Of a DNA stretch of 47,406 nt, positions 10,724-20,512 are shown in pieces. Numbering within the stretch: the first letter of the stretch is position 1; each line of letters opens with the position of its first letter. Origin of the DNA: an uncultured Candidatus Pelagibacter sp. (lineage in GTDB: Bacteria > Pseudomonadota > Alphaproteobacteria > Pelagibacterales > Pelagibacteraceae). The stretch is taken from positions 1-47,406 of the forward strand of contig CAJQSC010000018.1 in NCBI GenBank assembly GCA_905612465.1. The letters are read 5' to 3'. The position numbers and the translations under genes are program-made. The notes beneath the pieces were generated by a model. The model was not told the origin of the DNA. It saw only the letters and a program-made list of their open reading frames with translations, and ran no database searches.

Positions 10724-12814
10724 ATGTTTAAAGTATATAAGAAGGAAATTGAAGTAGCAGGAAAGAAAATAAGTTTAGAGACAGGTAAAGTAGCAAGACA
10801 AGCTGATGGAGCAATCATTGCTTCATGTGGTGAAACAGTTATTTTAGCAACAGTAGTAGGAGCAAAAAGAGTAAATCCAGATATGGATTATTTTCCGCTA
10901 TCTGTAAATTACCAAGAAAAATATTATGCAGGTGGTAAAATTCCTGGAGGATATTTTAAAAGAGAAGCAAGACCAACTGAAAGTGAACAATTGATCTCAA
11001 GATTAATTGACAGACCAATCAGACCTTTGTTTCCAAGTGAATTTAAAAATGAAGTTCAGTTATTACCAACAGTAATTTCATATGATAAAGACAATCAACC
11101 AGATATTTTAGCAATTACAGCTTCTTCAGCGGCGCTAGCTATTTCGGGAATGCCGTTTATGGGTCCTGTGGGCGCTTCAAGAGTTGGTTTAGTTGATGGT
11201 AAATACATTTTAAACCCATCAAAAGCAGAGTTAGAAAATTCTACTTTAGATTTAGTTGTAGCAGGTACTAAAGATGCTGTGCTTATGGTTGAGTCTGAAA
11301 CATCAGGTTTAACAGAAGAAGTAATGTTAGATGCAGTTAAGTTTGGTCATAAAGGTTTTGTTCCAGTAATTGAAATGATTGAGGAACTTGCAAAAGAATG
11401 CAGAAAGCCAGAATGGACTGTTGAAAAGAAAGATTTATCTGAAGTTAAGAAAAAACTTGAAGAAAATTTTACAGCAGATTTAACTAAAGCTTTTGGAACA
11501 ATAGACAAGCAGGACAGATCAAATCAAATTTCAGAAATTTCTGATAAAGCCAAGCAGCTTTTTGCAGATGATGAAAATTATTCTGATTTTAATGTTAATG
11601 ATGAATTAAAAAATCTTGAAAAGAAAATTGTTAGAACTGACATTCTTAAAAACAAAAAAAGAATTGATGGTAGAGGTTTAGCTGACGTAAGAGCTATTGA
11701 ATGTGAAGTTGGTGTTTTACCAAGAACTCACGGATCAGCTCTATTTACTAGAGGTGAAACACAAGCGATTGTTACTACTACTTTAGGCACATCTGATGAT
11801 GAACAAAGATTGGAAAGTTTAGATGGACAGCATAGAGAAAGATTTATGCTTCATTACAACTTCCCTCCTTTCTCAGTCGGTGAAACTGGAAGAATTGGAA
11901 CTGGAAGACGTGAAGTTGGCCATGGAAAATTAGCATGGAGAGCAATTAATTCTTCATTACCTGCAAAAGAAGAGTTCCCTTACACTTTCAGAGTAGTGTC
12001 TGATATTACAGAATCTAATGGCTCTTCTTCAATGGCGAGTGTTTGTGGTGCATCTCTTGCGCTAATGGATGCTGGTGTGCCGATTAAAGAACCAGTTGCA
12101 GGTATTGCGATGGGATTAATTAAAGAAGGTGATGATTTTAGTGTCTTGTCAGATATTTTAGGTGATGAAGATCATCTAGGTGATATGGACTTTAAAGTTG
12201 CTGGAACTAAAGATGGAATTACTTCACTTCAAATGGATATCAAAATTACAGGTATCACATTTGAAATCATGGAGCAGGCTTTAAAACAAGCTAAAGAAGG
12301 AAGAGTTCATATCTTAGGTGAAATGAATAAAGTTTTAAGTGAATCAAGAGCTGATGTTGGTGAACACACTCCAAAAATGGAACAAATTACTGTTGATAAA
12401 AAAGATATCGCAGCTGTGATTGGAAAAGGAGGAGCAACAATTAGAGAGATTGTTGAAAAATCCGGCGCTAAACTTGATGTGAATGACGATGGTGTAGTAA
12501 CTGTTGCTGCTCCAGACGAAGAGTCTAGAAACATTGCTATGCAAATGATTAAAGATATTATTGCTAAACCTGAGATGAATAAAATCTACTCAGGTAAAGT
12601 AATGAAAATTATGGAATTTGGTGCTTTTGTTAACTTCTTAGGTAAACAAGATGGACTTGTTCACATCTCAGAACTTGCTGCTAAAAGAGTAGAAAAAGTT
12701 ACTGATGTTGTAAAAGAAGGTGATGTAGTTACTGTTAAAGTAATTGGTTTTGATAGAGGTAAAGTTAAACTTTCTATGAAACAAGCAACAACTGAAGCAG
12801 AAACAAAAGCTTAA
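10724..12814 (+). CDS. pnp: Polyribonucleotide nucleotidyltransferase
   Basis: [33 protein letters not shown] ([14 protein letters not shown]) and S1 domains. Confidence 0.98.
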   Translation: MFKVYKKEIEVAGKKISLETGKVARQADGAIIASCGETVILATVVGAKRVNPDMDYFPLSVNYQEKYYAGGKIPGGYFKREARPTESEQLISRLIDRPIRPLFPSEFKNEVQLLPTVISYDKDNQPDILAITASSAALAISGMPFMGPVGASRVGLVDGKYILNPSKAELENSTLDLVVAGTKDAVLMVESETSGLTEEVMLDAVKFGHKGFVPVIEMIEELAKECRKPEWTVEKKDLSEVKKKLEENFTADLTKAFGTIDKQDRSNQISEISDKAKQLFADDENYSDFNVNDELKNLEKKIVRTDILKNKKRIDGRGLADVRAIECEVGVLPRTHGSALFTRGETQAIVTTTLGTSDDEQRLESLDGQHRERFMLHYNFPPFSVGETGRIGTGRREVGHGKLAWRAINSSLPAKEEFPYTFRVVSDITESNGSSSMASVCGASLALMDAGVPIKEPVAGIAMGLIKEGDDFSVLSDILGDEDHLGDMDFKVAGTKDGITSLQMDIKITGITFEIMEQALKQAKEGRVHILGEMNKVLSESRADVGEHTPKMEQITVDKKDIAAVIGKGGATIREIVEKSGAKLDVNDDGVVTVAAPDEESRNIAMQMIKDIIAKPEMNKIYSGKVMKIMEFGAFVNFLGKQDGLVHISELAAKRVEKVTDVVKEGDVVTVKVIGFDRGKVKLSMKQATTEAETKA

Positions 12815-12834
12815 TAATTTAAATTAAAATCCTA

Positions 12835-12869
12835 AACCCCTGGAATGAAAGTTCTGGGGGTTTTTTTTT
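12835..12869 (+). terminator. Intrinsic terminator downstream of pnp
   Basis: AACCCCTGGAA-TGAAAG-TTCTGGGGGTT hairpin (11 bp, two G:T pairs) running into a T tract. Confidence 0.85.
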
Positions 12870-12871
12870 AT

Positions 12872-13312
12872 TTAATGGCAAGCCTGATTAAACTTTTTAA
12901 GTCTCCAATAATTATAAGGCCAAGGTGTAAGGAATCCTGCTATTAACATTATTGGTATTACCCACCACACTAAAACAGCACCACCAGTTAAAAAATAATC
13001 AGTTAAATTCATGGTTGTTTCCATACTAACCATTGAAATAAAACTCATACCACAAGCAGTTTTTAAGGCTTTTGAAAAATTAAAATTTTGTCTCATTAAA
13101 ATATAGGTTTCAAGCATAATGCTAGTGATCAACCCATTAATAATTGCTAGGGCCATAATTCCAAGTATGGGAAATGGAACTTGAGTTAATTGAAAATAGA
13201 GAATAGTTCCAAAATCACCAATCGCACAACCCAATAAGCACCAAGCAGTATTAACTGCGCTCTTCTTCCAAGTATACCCACAAGTCCAGTGAAAAGTAGT
13301 TATGATTTTCAT
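12872..13312 (-). CDS. DUF4396-like integral membrane protein
   Basis: NTAWCLLGCAIGDFGTI...TPWPYNYWRLKKFNQACH resembles DUF4396 proteins; several TM segments. Confidence 0.7.
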   Translation of the reverse strand: MKIITTFHWTCGYTWKKSAVNTAWCLLGCAIGDFGTILYFQLTQVPFPILGIMALAIINGLITSIMLETYILMRQNFNFSKALKTACGMSFISMVSMETTMNLTDYFLTGGAVLVWWVIPIMLIAGFLTPWPYNYWRLKKFNQACH

Positions 13313-13357
13313 TATAAATATAACTTAGAAGTAATTACAATCATATTAGCACCATTC

Positions 13358-13654
13358 TTACTTACAATCATATTCAAATATACTCATTTGATCAGTTATA
13401 AGGTTTCCACGATATGTTTGTCTAAGGTTCTTAACTTTAAACTCTGGATTAATTTTTTTACACCTTAGTTTTGCTCTACCAGCTAATTTTATTGAATTTT
13501 CTCCAAATAGAAAATGGTTAGTTATGATGCCACCAGTTGCAGTTTCAAATGAATAAGTTAAAAAAGCTGAATCTTCCTTATTATAAGTACCAGTGTGCTT
13601 AGCACAACCACTTATTAAAAAACTTAAAATTATAATTTTTAAAATTTTTTTCAT
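13358..13654 (-). CDS. Small putative lipoprotein
   Basis: MKKILKIIILSFLISGCAKHTG, lipobox LISGC; start set at the internal Met (13654). Confidence 0.6.
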   Translation of the reverse strand: MKKILKIIILSFLISGCAKHTGTYNKEDSAFLTYSFETATGGIITNHFLFGENSIKLAGRAKLRCKKINPEFKVKNLRQTYRGNLITDQMSIFEYDCK

Positions 13655-13809
13655 TAAATAAGATTCTAGCATAAAAATATAATTCGTACATGAATTGTAA
13701 TTAAATTAAAATTCCATATTTTACATTTCGACTTTATTAGAAAATAAGAATTATAAAAGAACAGTCTGGGTGTTGGTTAAAAGAATATTTTTATAAATTT
13801 AACTATATA

Positions 13810-14595
13810 TTAGATAATATTTTTAGGATCTGGCATTCCAACCTTATTATAACCAGCATCTACGTAGTGAATTTCACCTGTAACACCACTAGCAAGTTCA
13901 CTTAGTAGATATAATGCTGAATTTCCAACATCGTGAATATCTACATTTCTTTTTAGGAATGAATGATCTGCATTCCATTTATAAAGAAATTTTGCATCTC
14001 CAATAGCAGAAGCAGCTAGAGTTTTAATTGGTCCTGCACTTATTGCATTTACTCTCATGCCTTTAGCACCTAAATCTCTTGCAAGATATTTAACACTTGC
14101 CTCCAATGCTGATTTACAAACACCCATCACATTATAATTTGGGATAGCTTTAGTAGACTCGTAAGTTAAAGTTAATAAACTTCCACCCTCTTTCATTATC
14201 TTAGAAGCCTCTTTAGCAACTTCAGTAAATGAAAAACATGAAATTAACATACTTCTTAAAAAATTTTCTCTAGATGTATTTAAATATTCACCTGATAATT
14301 CTGATTTATCTGAAAAAGCAACCGCATGAACAACAAAATCTATTTGTCCCCATTGTGATTTAATATCATCAAAAAGTTTTATAACTTCTTCTTTGTTCTC
14401 AACATCACAACTAAAAGTAACTTTTGAATTTAATTTTTCAGCTAGTGGTATAACTCTTTTCTTTAATGCATCACCAAGATAAGTGAATGCAAGCTCTGCT
14501 CCAGCTTCTGCAAGTTTTTGTGAAATACCCCAAGCTATAGATCTTTCATTGGCAACACCCATGACCAATCCTCTTTTACCTTTCATCAAACTCAT
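13810..14595 (-). CDS. fabI: Enoyl-[acyl-carrier-protein] reductase FabI
   Basis: GKRGLVMGVANERSIAWGISQKLAEAGAELAFTYLGD; GGSLLTLTYESTKAIPNYNVMGVCKSALEASVKYLARDLG. Confidence 0.97.
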   Translation of the reverse strand: MSLMKGKRGLVMGVANERSIAWGISQKLAEAGAELAFTYLGDALKKRVIPLAEKLNSKVTFSCDVENKEEVIKLFDDIKSQWGQIDFVVHAVAFSDKSELSGEYLNTSRENFLRSMLISCFSFTEVAKEASKIMKEGGSLLTLTYESTKAIPNYNVMGVCKSALEASVKYLARDLGAKGMRVNAISAGPIKTLAASAIGDAKFLYKWNADHSFLKRNVDIHDVGNSALYLLSELASGVTGEIHYVDAGYNKVGMPDPKNII

Positions 14596-14598
14596 AAA

Positions 14599-15810
14599 TT
14601 AAACTTTCTCAAAAATTAAGGTTGCATTTGTTCCACCAAAACCAAAACTGTTAGACATCACAGAGTTTAAAGTAACTCCTGTTTCAGTTTTAGTTACGAT
14701 TGGAAATTTTTTAGCTTCATCATCCATGTCAGTTATATTAGCTGAAGCTGTGATGAAACTATTTTTCATCATGATTAAACTATAAATTGCTTCATGAACA
14801 GATGCAGCACCTAGTGGGTGACCAGAAAGAGATTTAGTAGAACTAATTTTTGGTACCTCTGCACCAAATGCTTCTCCAACACCTCTTAGTTCTGTCATGT
14901 CTCCAACTGGAGTCGAAGTTCCATGAGTGTTTAAGTAATCCATTTTATTTTTAGCAGTCGCTAAAGCCATCTTCATACATCTAACAGCACCTTCACCTGA
15001 TGGTGCTACCATATCATACCCATCAGAAGTCGCACCATAGCCTGTTAATTCAGCATATATTTTTGCACCCCTAGCTTTTGCATGCTCGTACTCTTCAAGC
15101 ACCAAAACCCCACCACCACCTGCTATTACAAAGCCATCTCTAGTCTTGTCATAAGCTCTTGAAGCGGTTTCAGGTGCATCATTGTATTTAGAGGACAATG
15201 CAGTCATTGCATCAAACATCGCAGTCATTGCCCAGTGTAATTCTTCACTTCCACCAGCAAAAACAATATCTTGTTTACCCATTTGAATTAATTCACTTGC
15301 ATGACCAATACAGTGTCCACTCGTTGCACAAGCAGAACTCATTGTATAGTTTACACCTTTGATTTTAAAAGGTACGGCAAGAGTTGCCGAAGATGTACTA
15401 GCCATAGTTCTTGGAACAATAAATGGCCCCATTAATTTTGGTGTCTTAGCTCTAGTTTTATCAACTGATAAAACTACATTTTCTATCGAAGGACCACCAG
15501 AACCCATAACTATTCCAGTTTTAAAGTTACTGACATCCTTATCTTCCAATCCTGAATCATTGATAGCTTCCTTCATTGCTATATAATTATAAGCAGAACC
15601 AGACCCCATAAATCTAATTGTTTTTCTGTCAATATGATCTTCAAGTTTTATATTTGGCTTACCATGAATATGACTTCTTAAATTATGTTCTTTATATTCT
15701 TCACAAAAAGATATTCCTGATTTTGAATTCAAAAGAGATTGATAAACTTCTTCTTGATTATTTCCCAAACATGAAACAACACCCAATCCTGTAACTACCA
15801 CTCTTCTCAT
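14599..15810 (-). CDS. fabB: 3-oxoacyl-ACP synthase I FabB
   Basis: [17 protein letters not shown], active site [34 protein letters not shown]; fabA-fabB-fabI cluster. Confidence 0.96.
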   Translation of the reverse strand: MRRVVVTGLGVVSCLGNNQEEVYQSLLNSKSGISFCEEYKEHNLRSHIHGKPNIKLEDHIDRKTIRFMGSGSAYNYIAMKEAINDSGLEDKDVSNFKTGIVMGSGGPSIENVVLSVDKTRAKTPKLMGPFIVPRTMASTSSATLAVPFKIKGVNYTMSSACATSGHCIGHASELIQMGKQDIVFAGGSEELHWAMTAMFDAMTALSSKYNDAPETASRAYDKTRDGFVIAGGGGVLVLEEYEHAKARGAKIYAELTGYGATSDGYDMVAPSGEGAVRCMKMALATAKNKMDYLNTHGTSTPVGDMTELRGVGEAFGAEVPKISSTKSLSGHPLGAASVHEAIYSLIMMKNSFITASANITDMDDEAKKFPIVTKTETGVTLNSVMSNSFGFGGTNATLIFEKV

Positions 15811-16310
15811 TATTTAAATAATCCCACTTTTAAACTGTCTGCTGAGTATATTTTTTTGTCATCTGCAAATACTAATCCATTTGCAAGACCGACTGTAGTT
15901 CCACCAGGAGCCATAACTTTTTTCATATCAATTTCGTATCTTACTTTTTTAACATTCTTTAAAACTTCACCAGTAAATTTTACAGTACTCACTCCTAAAG
16001 CTCTTCCTTTTCCAGGGTTGCCAAGCCACCCAAGATAAAACCCAACCAATTGCCACATTGCATCCAAACCTAGACATCCAGGCATAACAGGATCTCCTTT
16101 AAAGTGACAATCAAAAAACCAAAGATCTTCTTTAATATCTAGCTCAGCTTTTAAAGAGCCTTTTTTAAAAACTCCACTATCTTCATTGATTTCTGATATT
16201 CTATCAAACATGAGCATTGGTGGAAGAGGTAATTTTGCATTACCAGGTCCAAAAAGTTCACCATTTCCGCAGCTTATTAGCTCATCATATGTGAATGAGT
16301 TTTTTTTCAT
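15810..16310 (-). CDS. fabA: 3-hydroxydecanoyl-ACP dehydratase FabA
   Basis: [42 protein letters not shown]. True start probably the ATG at 16310 ([11 protein letters not shown]), since the 16454 start overlaps the divergent regulator. Confidence 0.95.
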   Translation of the reverse strand: MKKNSFTYDELISCGNGELFGPGNAKLPLPPMLMFDRISEINEDSGVFKKGSLKAELDIKEDLWFFDCHFKGDPVMPGCLGLDAMWQLVGFYLGWLGNPGKGRALGVSTVKFTGEVLKNVKKVRYEIDMKKVMAPGGTTVGLANGLVFADDKKIYSADSLKVGLFK

Positions 16311-16356
16311 AAATTTAAACACCTTAATACTTGATTTATTAGGATTATAATATAGA

Positions 16357-16373
16357 AATAGTTTAGAACTATT
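16357..16373. promoter_or_regulatory. Perfect dyad AATAGTT-TAG-AACTATT, candidate Irr/Fur-family operator
   Basis: 7-3-7 inverted repeat in the irr/fabA divergent intergenic region, 10 nt upstream of the irr-like ATG; core GTTTAGAAC recurs upstream of rubrerythrin. Confidence 0.6.
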
Positions 16374-16383
16374 ATAAACAATA

Positions 16384-16812
16384 ATGACAAATATAAATTT
16401 ATATACTAAAAAATTAAGAGAATCTGGCTTAAGACCCACAAAGCAGAGACTCAAAATTTGTGAAGTATTATTTTCATCTGAAAAAACTTTTCATTTTACA
16501 ATAAATGATCTTACTAAAATTATAGAAGAAAAATTAAGTGAAAAAATTTCTTTAGCTACAGTTTACAATACTATTCATGCTTTTAAGAAAAAAGGGTATT
16601 TAAAAGAAATTTCAATTAATAGTGACAAAAGCTATTTTGATACCAATATTACTGATCATCAGCACTTTTTTGATGAAGACAAAAGTCAGCTGATAGACTG
16701 TGGAGATGATGAGATTGACTCTGTTAATGTTAAAAGGAATATTACTGGAAAAAAAATTAAATCAATTGAGGTTTTGATTAGAGTTGCGAGTGATAATCAA
16801 AATCAAAATTAA
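16384..16812 (+). CDS. irr: Irr-like Fur-family iron response regulator
   Basis: [16 protein letters not shown]...[24 protein letters not shown]...[18 protein letters not shown], close to the Irr signature YFDTNxSDHHHFF; divergent from fabA. Confidence 0.8.
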   Translation: MTNINLYTKKLRESGLRPTKQRLKICEVLFSSEKTFHFTINDLTKIIEEKLSEKISLATVYNTIHAFKKKGYLKEISINSDKSYFDTNITDHQHFFDEDKSQLIDCGDDEIDSVNVKRNITGKKIKSIEVLIRVASDNQNQN

Positions 16813-16845
16813 GTCAATAATTTCATATACTTAACAAATACTTTA

Positions 16846-16889
16846 AAACTATTCTAAACTATTGACATTCAGTTTAGAACAGTTATACA
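16846..16889 (+). promoter_or_regulatory. Candidate rubrerythrin promoter (TTGACA-16-TATACA) with two inverted Irr-like boxes
   Basis: TTCTAAAC (16852-16859) and its exact reverse complement GTTTAGAA (16872-16879), centres 20 bp apart; TTGACA at 16862 and TATACA at 16884 flank or overlap them. Confidence 0.6.
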
Positions 16890-16916
16890 TTTACAATAAT
16901 CATTAAGGAGAAAAAT

Positions 16917-17333
16917 ATGTCATTAAAGGGTAGTAAAACAGAAGAAAACTTAAAAGACGCTTTTGCTGGTGAAAGTCAAGCAAATAGACGTTATCTATAT
17001 TTTGCACAAAAAGCAGATATTGAAGGTTATAACGATGTAGCATCTGTATTTAGATCTACAGCAGAAGGTGAAACAGGTCATGCACATGGACATCTTGAGT
17101 ATTTAGAAGAAGTTGGTGATCCAGCTACTGGACTTCCAATTGGTGAAACTAAAGCTAATTTAGCTTCAGCTGTACAAGGTGAAACACACGAATATACAGA
17201 TATGTATCCAGGTATGGCAAAGACAGCTAGAGAAGAAGGTTTTGAAGAAATTGCTCAGTGGTTTGAAACTTTAGCAAAAGCTGAAAAATCACACGCAGGT
17301 AAATTCCAAAAAACATTAGAATCTATTGCGTAA
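16917..17333 (+). CDS. Rubrerythrin family protein
   Basis: LKDAFAGESQANRRYLYFAQKADIEGYNDVASVFRSTAEGETGHAHGHLEYL di-iron ferritin-like motifs. Confidence 0.95.
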   Translation: MSLKGSKTEENLKDAFAGESQANRRYLYFAQKADIEGYNDVASVFRSTAEGETGHAHGHLEYLEEVGDPATGLPIGETKANLASAVQGETHEYTDMYPGMAKTAREEGFEEIAQWFETLAKAEKSHAGKFQKTLESIA

Positions 17334-17347
17334 ATAAGACTTATTTT

Positions 17348-17370
17348 ATGGTGGGGGCTTCCCCCACCAT
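17348..17370 (+). other. Strong GC-rich hairpin ATGGTGGGGG-CTT-CCCCCACCAT without T tract
   Basis: Perfect 10-bp inverted repeat between rubrerythrin and the Fe-S protein gene. Confidence 0.85.
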
Positions 17371-17390
17371 CAAATCCTAAAATTTTAAAT

Positions 17391-18722
17391 ATGAGCAAAG
17401 AAGGCAGCATAGACGCGCCCACTAGACACCCAATAAATTTTGAGCATCCTGATTTTTTAGACCCAAAAAAATTAGATGACGAAATGAGAAGAGCCTTTGA
17501 TATTTGTCATGGGTGTAGAAGGTGTTTTAATTTATGTGATTCGTTCCCAAAATTATTTGATATGATTGATGAGTCAGAGAATGAGGATGTAGAAAGTTTA
17601 AAAAGTGAACAGTTTGAACCTGTAGTAGATGCATGCACATTGTGTGATATGTGTTTTATGACCAAGTGTCCCTATGTTCCGCCACATGACTTTGATTTAG
17701 ATTTTCCACATTTAATGTTGAGGTATAGAGTGGCTCAAAAAAAATTAAATAAATTACCAATAGTACCTGCATTGTTAGCTCAAATTGATAGAAATGCAAA
17801 AATTGGTGTTGCCTTATCATCATTAATAAATTGGGCATCAAATATTAAAAATACTTTCTTTAGAAAAATATTAGAATTAGTTGCAGGAATAGATATGAGG
17901 GTTAAACTTCCAGTTTATAATTCAGAGACATTTACAAATTATTTCAAAAAAAATAAAGATCCAATTAATGGTGATGCGCCATCTAAAGATAGGAAGGTGG
18001 TAATTTATTCAACTTGCTTTGTGAATTTTAACAAAAAAAATACAGGTGTTGCTGCTTTAAAGGTTTTAAAAAAAAATGGAGTTGAGGTTCAAGAGTCTTA
18101 TCCAGGATGTTGTGGTATGCCCTTCTTAGAGCAAGCAGACCTCCCCAAAGTTGTCGAACAAGCAAAAAAAGTATCAAAAGATTTATTAGAATGGGTGGAT
18201 AAAGGGTATAAAATTATAACACTTACAGCTAGTTGTGGTTTAATGTTGAAATTTGAATGGCCACTATTATTGCCAAATGATGAAAACATAAAAAGGCTTT
18301 CAAAAAGTACTAGCGATATAGATGAATATATTGTTGATATAGCGCAAAACGAAGGCTTAGCAGAAGGCTTGCAAGAAATTGATGGTGGTGTAACAGTGCA
18401 TAACGCTTGTCATGCTAGGGCTCAAAATATGGGAATCAAATCTAGAGACATGTTGAAATTTATTCCCAATATTAAAATGGATGTTGTTGAAAGGTGTGCT
18501 GGCCATGGAGGAACTTTTGGAGTTATGAAGGAAACTCATGAGCTTGCTGTAAAAGTTGGAACACCAACAGCGAGACAGATTAAAAATAAAAATAATAAAT
18601 ACATGGCCTCTGATTGCCCATTAGCAGGCAAACATTTAAAACAATTAGAAACAGATACAAATATATCTAACGATGAGGCACTACACCCCATCGAATTAAT
18701 GGCAAAAAGTTATAGGTTATAA
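17391..18722 (+). CDS. Heterodisulfide reductase/GlpC-related Fe-S binding (CCG domain) protein
   Basis: CHGCRRCFNLC and CTLCDMCFMTKCPYVPP clusters; SYPGCCGMP and ERCAGHGGTFG CCG-type motifs. Confidence 0.85.
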   Translation: MSKEGSIDAPTRHPINFEHPDFLDPKKLDDEMRRAFDICHGCRRCFNLCDSFPKLFDMIDESENEDVESLKSEQFEPVVDACTLCDMCFMTKCPYVPPHDFDLDFPHLMLRYRVAQKKLNKLPIVPALLAQIDRNAKIGVALSSLINWASNIKNTFFRKILELVAGIDMRVKLPVYNSETFTNYFKKNKDPINGDAPSKDRKVVIYSTCFVNFNKKNTGVAALKVLKKNGVEVQESYPGCCGMPFLEQADLPKVVEQAKKVSKDLLEWVDKGYKIITLTASCGLMLKFEWPLLLPNDENIKRLSKSTSDIDEYIVDIAQNEGLAEGLQEIDGGVTVHNACHARAQNMGIKSRDMLKFIPNIKMDVVERCAGHGGTFGVMKETHELAVKVGTPTARQIKNKNNKYMASDCPLAGKHLKQLETDTNISNDEALHPIELMAKSYRL

Positions 18723-18724
18723 TT

Positions 18725-19318
18725 ATGAGTAAAGAAAAAAGAGAAATAGAAAAACAAGATTTAATGCCAGCAGAAGCTTATGCTGAAAGTAGAAAAAAAA
18801 TTAGAAAAGAACTTGTTGAATTTAAAAAGAATAGAAGAATAGCACTTGGACCTTATGCAACTTTTTATTTTGAAAGTTTTGAAACTATGGTGGCACAAAT
18901 TCAAGAAATGCTATACATTGAAAAAGGTGGTGATGAACAATTAAAAGATGAGTTAACCGCATATAACCCTTTAGTTCCAAATGGAAAAGAGTTAACAGCA
19001 ACACTAATGTTTGAAATTGATAATCCTCTTTCTAGGGGAGTATTTTTAGGAAAGGTTGGTGGTATTGAAAAAAATATATTTATTAAAATTGAAAATGTAG
19101 TAGTTAAAGCGGTACCAGAAGATGATGTAGATAGAACATCAGCTGAGGGAAAAGCATCTTCAGTTCAATTTATTCATTTTAAATTTAATGATGATCAAAT
19201 TATTAAAATTAAATCAGGCAATGTAAGTATTGAACTTGGAATAGATCATAAAGAATATGAACATACTACAAAATTAACTGAAGAAAATATTAAATCATTA
19301 TCAGCTGATTTTATTTAG
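18725..19318 (+). CDS. DUF3501 family protein
   Basis: RKKIRKELVEFKKNRRIALGPYATFYFESFETMVAQIQEMLYIEKGG; follows the Fe-S protein gene by 2 nt. Confidence 0.8.
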   Translation: MSKEKREIEKQDLMPAEAYAESRKKIRKELVEFKKNRRIALGPYATFYFESFETMVAQIQEMLYIEKGGDEQLKDELTAYNPLVPNGKELTATLMFEIDNPLSRGVFLGKVGGIEKNIFIKIENVVVKAVPEDDVDRTSAEGKASSVQFIHFKFNDDQIIKIKSGNVSIELGIDHKEYEHTTKLTEENIKSLSADFI

Positions 19319-19766
19319 CAGATCCCCAAATATTTTTAACTTTAATCCAGCCATTATAATTATCAGTTGTTACATTACACCAATCATTCTCACATTTTTT
19401 TATAACCAACAATCTACCTTTCTCTAATCTTGCAAAAGGTTCAGAAAAATTTGAAGGTTTTTTAAACAAAATTTTTTCTTCTATAGTAATAACAGAGTTC
19501 GATGGCCTTAACTGGCTCCAGTGTATCCAGCCACTATTATTATCTAAAAATACAACTCTTCTCCAGTTCTCTTTTTTATCTATTTGTCTTACGGTTAGAT
19601 TAACTTTTCTATAAACATATTTAATAGGATAATCTAATCCAGGCCCGTATCTAACATTTGTTTTATTTTTTTTTAAAGACAAAAATTTTTCATCAGCACT
19701 TATAGATTGAGTATATAAAAGTGATAGACATAAAAACCAAACAGCTAATTTTTTAATCATATACAA
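19311..19766 (-). CDS. Secreted SH3-domain protein
   Basis: Signal peptide, then two SH3b-like repeats (TNVRYGPGLDYPIKYVYRK...GWIHWSQL; GWIKVKNIWG). Confidence 0.7.
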   Translation of the reverse strand: MYMIKKLAVWFLCLSLLYTQSISADEKFLSLKKNKTNVRYGPGLDYPIKYVYRKVNLTVRQIDKKENWRRVVFLDNNSGWIHWSQLRPSNSVITIEEKILFKKPSNFSEPFARLEKGRLLVIKKCENDWCNVTTDNYNGWIKVKNIWGSAK

Positions 19767-20512
19767 ATACAGTTTTTTCTTTTTTTAAATTTAACTTTCC
19801 TAAAATTTAAATGAAGTAAATCTAGAATGAAAATGTATCCATCTAATCCTGTTCCAATATTTAGTATTTTTTTTAATACCTCATTTGCTTGAATAGTTCC
19901 CACAATTCCCGCAATAGTTCCAAGAATACCTTCTGACTCACAGTTTAACAAATCATCTGAAATATTAGATTCTTGGAAAAAACACCTTAAACAAGGAACC
20001 TCTTTACCTTTAAAATTAAAAGTAAATATATGTCCATCAAATTTACTAATTGCCCCCGTCACAAGGACTTTTTTTAATTTTAAACAATAATCATTTAATA
20101 AAAATTTTGTTGTAAAATTATCTGATCCATCAACTATATAATCATAGTGATTTATAATTTTCTTAAAATTATTATTATTTAATCTAATTTTATAAGTAGT
20201 GACCTTTGTATTAGGGTTTATTTTTCTAATTTTATCTTTTGCTATTTTGACTTTAAATTTTCCAATATCTGATGTGTTATAAAGACTTTGTCTATGTAAA
20301 TTAGAAAGACTTACTTTATCGTCATCAACTATTCCTAGTAATCCTACGCCAGCTCTTGAAAGAAATTCTGCAACTGGAGATCCAAGACCACCAGCACCAA
20401 CAATTAAAACTTTAGATAATAGAATTTTTTTTTGACCTAAAATGCCAATATCTTTAAGTACTATTTGTCTTGAAAATCTTTCAATTATTTTTTTATTCAG
20501 TTGGCTTTTCAT
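19757..20512 (-). CDS. moeB: ThiF/MoeB/HesA family adenylyltransferase
   Basis: RFSRQIVLKDIGILGQKKILLSKVLIVGAGGLGSPVAEFLSRAGVG; DGSDNFTTKFLLND. Confidence 0.85.
   Translation of the reverse strand: MKSQLNKKIIERFSRQIVLKDIGILGQKKILLSKVLIVGAGGLGSPVAEFLSRAGVGLLGIVDDDKVSLSNLHRQSLYNTSDIGKFKVKIAKDKIRKINPNTKVTTYKIRLNNNNFKKIINHYDYIVDGSDNFTTKFLLNDYCLKLKKVLVTGAISKFDGHIFTFNFKGKEVPCLRCFFQESNISDDLLNCESEGILGTIAGIVGTIQANEVLKKILNIGTGLDGYIFILDLLHLNFRKVKFKKRKNCICI

Noticed and set aside
12307-12544. Two minus-strand ORFs inside pnp
   Set aside because: Shadow ORFs opposite conserved KH-domain codons.
13673-13809. Possible small RNA in the fabI/lipoprotein spacer
   Set aside because: No convincing promoter plus terminator pair or stable hairpin by eye.
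16311-16454. N-terminal extension of the fabA ORF
   Set aside because: Would overlap the divergent irr-like gene and its operator; homology begins after the Met at 16310.
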